DNA of 10,781 nt. It comes from an uncultured Treponema sp. Lineage in GTDB: Bacteria; Spirochaetota; Spirochaetia; Treponematales; Treponemataceae. The notes below the pieces were generated by a model that saw only the letters and a program-made list of their open reading frames with translations, did not search any database and was not told the origin of the DNA. Made by a program: the position numbers and the translations under genes. The stretch is taken from positions 1-10,781 of the forward strand of contig CAJOPO010000028.1 of NCBI GenBank assembly GCA_905236315.1, read 5' to 3'. Shown one piece after another: positions 6,628 to 10,781 of this stretch. Position 1 is the first letter of the stretch. Every line of letters begins with the position of its first letter.

Positions 6628-7365
6628 TTACTCATTATGAGTACATAATCGTAAAAGGGATTGTATTTCTTCCTTAGATAAATCTCTAAACTCCCCTTCT
6701 TCTAAGTTACCCATCCCTATACAACCAATTCTTATTCGCTTTAATTTTCTTATGCCCACCCTCTTATAATCAAATACACGGCGAATCTCTCTATTCTTTC
6801 CTTCTATTAATACAATACGCATTCGCCTTGCATTTAATTCTTCAGCTTCTTTGCATTTATAAAAAACTCCATCTACACGTAAGCCTTTCATAAATTCTTT
6901 ATCTAAGCCACGTGGCAAAGGTTGGGCAGTATCTACAATATATTCTTTTTCTAATTCTGCAGAAGGATGACTTAATTTTGCAGCAAAGTTTCCATCATTA
7001 GTAAATAAGAGCAATCCACTAGAAAACATATCTAAACGCCCCACATTATATAAGCGTTCTGAATACGAGTTCTTTAATAAATCTGCCGCTATAGGTCGTC
7101 CTTTTTCATCAGATAAACTGCAAACATATCCTACAGGTTTATTTAAAAGAACATATCGCTTTTCATTTTCAAATTCTATTTGCTTGCCATCTACACATAC
7201 AATATCATTTGTAGAAACTTTTATACCAAGTTTATCAACTATTTGTCCATTTACACTAACTCTACCTTCTAAAATAATATTTTCGCTATTGCGCCTACTT
7301 GCAACTCCACATAAAGCCATATAATGTTGCAAACGCCATTCTGTTTTTTCATTATCAACGAGCAA
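6628..7365 (-). CDS. rluB: Pseudouridine synthase of the RluB/RsuA family
   Basis: The enzyme converts a uridine of ribosomal RNA to pseudouridine. From the TTG at 7365 it has 245 residues: an S4 RNA-binding domain (about 10-57, with GVASRRNSENIILEGRVSVNG) and a catalytic domain with LLNKPVGYVCS, the signature VGRLDMFSSGLLLFTNDG whose Asp112 is the nucleophile, and EGKNREIRRVFD (188-199). The position beside scpB favours RluB (23S rRNA) over RsuA (16S), but the sequence alone does not settle the target base. The TTG at 7365-7363 is chosen because AAGAGG lies seven bases upstream. An in-frame TTG at 7371 sits only one base after that site. The gene overlaps the end of scpB by 11 bases and reads on toward cmk. 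Confidence 0.9.
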   Translation of the reverse strand: MLVDNEKTEWRLQHYMALCGVASRRNSENIILEGRVSVNGQIVDKLGIKVSTNDIVCVDGKQIEFENEKRYVLLNKPVGYVCSLSDEKGRPIAADLLKNSYSERLYNVGRLDMFSSGLLLFTNDGNFAAKLSHPSAELEKEYIVDTAQPLPRGLDKEFMKGLRVDGVFYKCKEAEELNARRMRIVLIEGKNREIRRVFDYKRVGIRKLKRIRIGCIGMGNLEEGEFRDLSKEEIQSLLRLCTHNE

Positions 7366-7960
7366 GGGCAAACCTCTTTTCTTCTTCTTCCTCTAACTGA
7401 GGAAGGTCTGCAAGACTTTGTAAATGAAAGAAAGCCAAAAATTCATCTGTTGTTCCATAAAGAGTAGGTTTACCTGGCACATCTTTTTTACCAACTTCTT
7501 TTATAAACTTTCTATCCAATAATAAACGCATCATATTATCTACATTTACATGTCTAAAACTTTCAATTTCCGCACGTGTTATAGGTTGACTATATGCAAT
7601 TATAGAAAGCGTTTCTATTGCAGATTTACTAAGTCTTCCCTCATTTTTTTTACCATAACGTTCTTTTAATAGGCTAAAATATTCTTTTTTGGGAGTAAGC
7701 ATCCAGCCACCAATTATCTGAGAAATCTCTATACCAGAATCTACATTAGTATATTTTTCTCGTAAACACTCTAAACATTCTGTTATATCATCTTCAGAAA
7801 GTTTTGTTATTTTTGCTAAATTTTCTATTGACTGTGGCTCGCTTTCCAAAAAAAGAACAGTTTCCAGTAAAGCAGTTTTATTATCCAAATTAAGCAGAAG
7901 ATTATTTTCTTTTATATCTTCACCATTATCTTCAGATTCTATGCCACTTTCTTCTTGCAT
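7355..7960 (-). CDS. scpB: Segregation and condensation protein B
   Basis: ScpB dimers bind the ScpA kleisin and with Smc form the condensin that compacts and separates the chromosome. The 201-residue protein has two winged-helix domains (about 28-100 and 108-180). The second holds the family signature LSKSAIETLSIIAYSQPITR (110-129), then VNVDNMMRLLLDRKFI, VGKKDVPGKPTLYGTT and the ending FFHLQSLADLP. Where many ScpBs read 'RGVN' this one has RHVN. The acidic N-terminal 25 residues and Glu-rich tail (EEEEEEKR) are extensions of low complexity. The ATG lies ten bases after GGAG and overlaps the end of scpA by 22 bases, so the two partners are translated together, fitting a complex of fixed proportions. 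No smc gene is in the window. Confidence 0.93.
   Translation of the reverse strand: MQEESGIESEDNGEDIKENNLLLNLDNKTALLETVLFLESEPQSIENLAKITKLSEDDITECLECLREKYTNVDSGIEISQIIGGWMLTPKKEYFSLLKERYGKKNEGRLSKSAIETLSIIAYSQPITRAEIESFRHVNVDNMMRLLLDRKFIKEVGKKDVPGKPTLYGTTDEFLAFFHLQSLADLPQLEEEEEKRFALAR
7373..7378 (-). promoter_or_regulatory. Shine-Dalgarno AAGAGG that fixes the rluB start
   Basis: AAGAGG lies inside the last codons of scpB and is followed by seven bases (TTTGCCC) and TTG at 7365-7363. The alternative TTG at 7371-7369 would leave one base of spacing, too close for initiation. Confidence 0.65.
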
Positions 7961-8676
7961 ATTTTTATATCTCCAAACATTCTATTTTGATAAATTTCTG
8001 CTATTTTATCTTTTCCTACCGCTTCCAAGATAGCCATAAATGCACAAACAACATCTAATTCATTACCTTTGCGGGTTATTAAATCAGTAAACATACATTC
8101 GCCGTGTTTTTCAAGCAATTCTTTTATAAGCAGTTTTTTCTCATCTGATGTTATCTCTTCATCTTCAAATATACGAGTTGCCTTAGGAGAATCGACTAAT
8201 TCCTTAAATATCTTTTGCATATCCTGCAATAAGGTCCAAGTATCCATCTTTTCCCACATATCTTCGTCATCATCAAAAGGCAAAAGTCTCTCTATTTTTT
8301 TTCTTTCAAAACTCCACTCACTTTGCTCTTCTTGTTCTTCCATTAAACTAGAAAGCTTCTTAAAACGCTGATATTCTATAAGCTGTACAACAAGCTCGCT
8401 TCTGGGGTCTTCCATATCTTCATCATCACCAAAAGTTGGAAGTTCCGTAGGAATTAATAAAGAACTCTTCATATTAACAAGTTTAGCAGCCCAATAATAA
8501 AACTCCGTTAAATCTTGTAAATCCACTTCTATGGCATAATCAAGATAATCCAAAAACTGCTCTGTTATGTCAGAAATAGGAATATCATAAATATTTATCT
8601 TTTGTTCCCTTATTAAACTCCATAATAAATCTAAAGGACCATCAAATTGTCCTGTAATAAATTTCCTTTGTTCCAT
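7939..8676 (-). CDS. scpA: Segregation and condensation protein A (kleisin)
   Basis: ScpA is the kleisin that bridges the two Smc head domains and recruits ScpB. The 245-residue protein opens with the signature GQFDGPLDLLWSLI (9-22), followed by INIYDIPISDITEQFLDYL. It also has the AAKLVNMKSSLLIP block (63-76) and PRSELVVQLIEYQRFK (91-106), which form the Smc neck-binding helices. A variable acidic middle contains EEQEEQ and PFDDDEDMWE. The C-terminal winged helix (about 180-245) binds the Smc head. The length is typical. The ATG has only a weak GGGG-like ribosome site. It follows folK after 85 bases, the largest gap in the right-hand block. Confidence 0.93.
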   Translation of the reverse strand: MEQRKFITGQFDGPLDLLWSLIREQKINIYDIPISDITEQFLDYLDYAIEVDLQDLTEFYYWAAKLVNMKSSLLIPTELPTFGDDEDMEDPRSELVVQLIEYQRFKKLSSLMEEQEEQSEWSFERKKIERLLPFDDDEDMWEKMDTWTLLQDMQKIFKELVDSPKATRIFEDEEITSDEKKLLIKELLEKHGECMFTDLITRKGNELDVVCAFMAILEAVGKDKIAEIYQNRMFGDIKICKKKVA

Positions 8677-8761
8677 TTAAGTTAGCCCCATGCTTTCATT
8701 AAAAATAGCTTTACAAAGCATAAATCGCTTTTCTTGCTACAATTAAATAAAGTCACCGAAC
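8677..8761. other. folK-scpA intergenic gap
   Basis: This 85-base gap contains an inverted repeat: ATGCTTT (8731-8725 as read on the minus strand) and AAAGCAT close to 8690-8696, separated by about 18-28 bases. There is also a smaller GCTT-TGTA-AAGC hairpin followed by TATTTTT on the minus strand. The short stem makes it at best a weak or attenuating terminator. I see no convincing promoter for scpA here, so read-through from recA-folK seems likely. Confidence 0.3.
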
Positions 8762-9295
8762 TTAAGAATTTATAAAAAAAAACTCTTCTTTAGATAAATA
8801 TAGGTTTATTTGCTGTTGATTTTTTATAGAAAATAGTTTTTTTTTGTAAAATTCGATGTCTTTTTTACTTACATCGGCATTTTCTTCTAAAATCTCAATA
8901 GCTGGCATAAGAACAAACGCTCTTTCTAACATTCTTTCATGAGGTATTATCAATGACGGACTATTAATTTTCATAGAACCAAAAAGTTCTATATCTATAT
9001 CTATGGGGCGAGGACCATTTCTTATCTCCTTTTTTCTATCTCTTCCATAAGTTTCCTCTATCTTATGAATATCATCTAATAATTCAAAAGCACTCCCCTC
9101 ATATTTACCAGTAACTGCCATGTTATAAAAATCTTCTTGATTTAAATAATACATAGCAGCACTCTTATATATAGAAGAAAATCTTATATCTTTTAAAATA
9201 GTCCTTAAAGAAAGACACGCTTCCTTTAACAAAGACACAGGTTCTTTGCCGTTAAAAGAACGGTTAGAACCTAGTCCTAATAAAACATTTACCAT
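8762..9295 (-). CDS. folK: HPPK: 6-hydroxymethyl-7,8-dihydropterin pyrophosphokinase
   Basis: HPPK transfers pyrophosphate from ATP to 6-hydroxymethyl-dihydropterin, the step before dihydropteroate synthase in folate synthesis. The 177-residue protein carries LLGLGSN (5-11), QEDFYNMAV (53-61), the ATP and magnesium block GRDRKKEIRNGPRPIDIDIE (84-103) with its two conserved aspartates, and IPHERMLERAFVLMP (117-131). The tail after about 140 is Lys/Phe-rich and poorly conserved. The ATG begins three bases after the recA stop and has no visible Shine-Dalgarno site, so it is probably translated by ribosomes finishing recA. No other folate gene is nearby; the partner enzymes must be elsewhere or folK must serve salvage. 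Confidence 0.93.
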   Translation of the reverse strand: MVNVLLGLGSNRSFNGKEPVSLLKEACLSLRTILKDIRFSSIYKSAAMYYLNQEDFYNMAVTGKYEGSAFELLDDIHKIEETYGRDRKKEIRNGPRPIDIDIELFGSMKINSPSLIIPHERMLERAFVLMPAIEILEENADVSKKDIEFYKKKLFSIKNQQQINLYLSKEEFFFINS

Positions 9296-9298
9296 ATA

Positions 9299-10597
9299 TT
9301 AAAATAAATCAGATGGTACAGGTTTATCTTCTGCAGCTTCCTTTGCTAAAGAAACTGTTTTAGAAGTCTTTGCAGCAGGCTTTGCTTTTTTTACATCCTC
9401 AGTAGGCTTTGATGAACTTTCACTTCCGCTTATTCCACTAGGATTTTCTGTTTTTGCCTCCTCAACTTCAACTTGGCCACCTGTGCCAACTCCCTTTGCT
9501 CTCATTTTCTTTTCATATTCTCGGATTTGTTCTTCAGTAACAACTTCACCTTCTTTTGTTCTTAAAACTTGACCTGGGAAAATTTTTTCTCTTAAAGTAT
9601 GTTCAAGTTCTATTTTATAGTCAGGATTAGCCTCTATGTATGCAACGGCATTTTCTTTGCCCTGCCCTACTTTTTCTTCTCCACGTGTATACCAAGCTCC
9701 ACGCTTATCAATAAGACCATGTTTTACAGCACAATCTAGCAAGGAAGCAGCAGCAGAAACACCTTTACCAAAATATATATCTAATTCAACCTTTCTGAAT
9801 GGAGGAGCAACTTTATTTTTTACAACCTTTACCCTTACTCTATTTCCTAAAGCTTCCTCTTCTCCCTTTCCTTCTATAGTTTCTATACGGCGAATTTCCA
9901 AGCGTATTGAAGAATAGAACTTTAGCGCATTACCACCTGTCGTAGTTTCAGGATTGCCAAACATAACTCCTATCTTCATACGAATTTGATTTATAAATAC
10001 TATAGTACACTTACTTTTTCCAACAATAGCAGTAAGTTTTCTTAAGGCTTGACTCATTAAGCGGGCTTGAACTCCCATAACAGAATCTCCCATTTCGCCA
10101 TCAATTTCTTTTTGAGGCACAAGGGCTGCTACAGAATCTATTACTATTATATCCACCGCCCCAGAACGAACAAGGTTTTCACATATTTCTAACGCTTGCT
10201 CTCCTGTATCAGGTTGAGACACCCATAATTCTTCTATATTAACACCAAGATTTTTTGCATATACAGGGTCAAGCGCATGCTCTGCATCTATAAAGGCTGC
10301 TATACCGCCTAACTTTTGTGCTTCAGCTACGGCATGAAGGGCTAAAGTTGTTTTACCAGAACTTTCTGGTCCGTACATTTCTATAATTCTACCACGCGGA
10401 TAACCACCTGCCCCTAATGCTTCATCTAGCAATATAGAACCAGATGGTATTACATCTATAGAAGTTGCATCTGTTTTACTACCAAGCTTCATTAAAGACC
10501 CAGAGCCAAACTGTTTTTCAATTTGAAGACGAGCAGCCTCTAGTGCCTTTAGCTTTTCTGTCATATCAGTTGGAATTTTTTCTTCTACCTTTGCCAT
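9299..10597 (-). CDS. recA: RecA recombinase with a long C-terminal extension
   Basis: RecA forms ATP-dependent filaments on single-stranded DNA for homologous repair and strand exchange. The 432-residue protein has Walker [10 protein letters not shown] (76-84), FIDAEHALD with the catalytic glutamate Glu106, Walker [11 protein letters not shown] (150-159), loop L1 (EIDGEMGD, 164-171) and the DNA-binding L2 region [20 protein letters not shown] (203-222). The core and C-terminal domain end near residue 340-355. About 80 further residues follow where typical RecA stops around 350. This tail is charged and Ala/Lys/Glu/Ser-rich and ends PVPSDLF. The long AAGGAGAGG ribosome-site match lies 16 bases before the ATG, farther than usual, with a weaker AGAG six bases away. 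It heads the right-hand block, with folK three bases behind. Confidence 0.97.
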   Translation of the reverse strand: MAKVEEKIPTDMTEKLKALEAARLQIEKQFGSGSLMKLGSKTDATSIDVIPSGSILLDEALGAGGYPRGRIIEMYGPESSGKTTLALHAVAEAQKLGGIAAFIDAEHALDPVYAKNLGVNIEELWVSQPDTGEQALEICENLVRSGAVDIIVIDSVAALVPQKEIDGEMGDSVMGVQARLMSQALRKLTAIVGKSKCTIVFINQIRMKIGVMFGNPETTTGGNALKFYSSIRLEIRRIETIEGKGEEEALGNRVRVKVVKNKVAPPFRKVELDIYFGKGVSAAASLLDCAVKHGLIDKRGAWYTRGEEKVGQGKENAVAYIEANPDYKIELEHTLREKIFPGQVLRTKEGEVVTEEQIREYEKKMRAKGVGTGGQVEVEEAKTENPSGISGSESSSKPTEDVKKAKPAAKTSKTVSLAKEAAEDKPVPSDLF

Positions 10598-10613
10598 AAA
10601 ATTCTCTATTATA

Positions 10614-10622
10614 CCTCTCCTT
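10614..10622 (-). promoter_or_regulatory. Unusually distant ribosome binding site before recA
   Basis: AAGGAGAGG on the minus strand is an excellent match to the anti-Shine-Dalgarno sequence but ends 16 bases before the recA ATG. A weak AGAG lies six bases before the ATG. No in-frame ATG, GTG or TTG occurs between the strong site and the ATG, so the ATG remains the best start. Confidence 0.45.
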
Positions 10623-10624
10623 AT

Positions 10625-10654
10625 ATAATAGACTTTTATTGACTAGTTTTACAA
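10625..10654 (-). promoter_or_regulatory. Weak candidate promoter upstream of recA
   Basis: TTGTAA (10654-10649) and TATTAT (10630-10625) are spaced 18 bases on the minus strand. Predicted initiation near 10618 would fall within the strong ribosome-site match, which argues against this being the only promoter. A start farther upstream or in the preceding gene is possible. Confidence 0.3.
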
Positions 10655-10715
10655 TAAAAATAGGAAAAAAACATAAAAAATTGATATTTTTAGAAAGACC
10701 ATCTCATTTAAGGGA

Positions 10716-10743
10716 GCCTCTAAAAACTTCAGTTTTTAGAGGC
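10716..10743. repeat. Perfect 12-bp inverted repeat (hairpin) upstream of recA
   Basis: The arms GCCTCTAAAAAC (10716-10727) and GTTTTTAGAGGC (10732-10743) are perfect complements around the loop TTCA, whose outer T and A can also pair. Neither direction has a long T-run after it; on the minus strand it is followed by TCCCTTAA. It could end transcription of the gene to the right, or be half of a dispersed repeat together with the hairpin at 10756-10772. Confidence 0.6.
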
Positions 10744-10755
10744 AACTTTGAAAAT

Positions 10756-10772
10756 GCGATGTTGTAAGTCGC
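10756..10772. repeat. Second small hairpin upstream of recA
   Basis: GCGAT (10756-10760) and GTCGC (10768-10772) form a five-pair stem, counting one G-T wobble, around a seven-base loop. It lies 12 bases from the larger hairpin in AT-rich surroundings, suggesting that both belong to one structured element. Confidence 0.35.
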
Positions 10773-10781
10773 GCTATTATA

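Noticed and set aside
8677..8761. Full rho-independent terminator between folK and scpA
   Set aside because: The possible stem before the T-rich run has only four or five pairs, too weak to call.
4145..9917. Open frames on the plus strand (for example 4145-4543, 4916-5128, 5960-6160, 8069-8371, 9636-9917)
   Set aside because: Each lies opposite a well-supported minus-strand gene (the regulator, rpsA, cmk, scpA, recA), has low-complexity composition and no family motif.
10608..10613. TATAAT hexamer just before recA as a -10 box
   Set aside because: It lies between the strong ribosome-site match and the ATG, has no -35 match at 16-18 bases, and would leave almost no leader.
10598..10781. LexA/SOS box upstream of recA
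   Set aside because: Neither the CTGT-N8-ACAG nor the GAAC-N4-GTTC pattern was seen in this stretch.

Overview
The window is an AT-rich, tightly packed bacterial chromosome segment in which every supported gene lies on the minus strand, so it reads right to left. Four things point to a spirochaete of the Treponema type: the RecA sequence, a six-domain ribosomal protein S1 behind cmk, an envelope lipoprotein with a relaxed lipobox, and a SUMF1-domain protein (a family expanded in treponemes). The genus is inferred from remembered family features, not from a search. No tRNA, rRNA, CRISPR array, insertion sequence or phage gene was seen, and no stretch over 300 bases lacks a gene.

Right edge (10598-10781): 184 non-coding bases with two adjacent hairpins and a weak candidate promoter ahead of recA. 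From 10597 down to 4223 lies a housekeeping block: recA, folK, scpA, scpB, rluB, cmk and rpsA. Gaps are 3 to 85 bases and the scpA/scpB/rluB reading frames overlap. It joins recombination, folate synthesis, SMC-condensin loading, ribosomal RNA modification, CMP recycling and translation. The order scpA-scpB-rluB-cmk-rpsA is a familiar bacterial arrangement.

Directly after rpsA (19-base gap) sits a GAF-AAA+-Fis regulator of the NtrC class. It has lost the GAFTGA loop and the Walker B glutamate, so it is unlikely to work as a normal sigma-54 activator. This is the most unusual gene here.

The left third is an envelope-facing section. A strong sigma-70-type promoter (TTGACA, 17 bases, TATAGT) drives a membrane-anchored TPR protein, whose stop codon overlaps the TTG start of a serine-rich lipoprotein. 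A second strong promoter (TTGAAA, 17 bases, TATAAT) drives an exported SUMF1-domain protein. The first 36 codons of what looks like a PhoH-family ATPase run off the left edge just after it.

Three genes (rluB, the lipoprotein, the SUMF1 gene) are best started at TTG or GTG codons placed by visible Shine-Dalgarno sequences. This shortens each by 2 to 4 codons relative to the longest reading frame.
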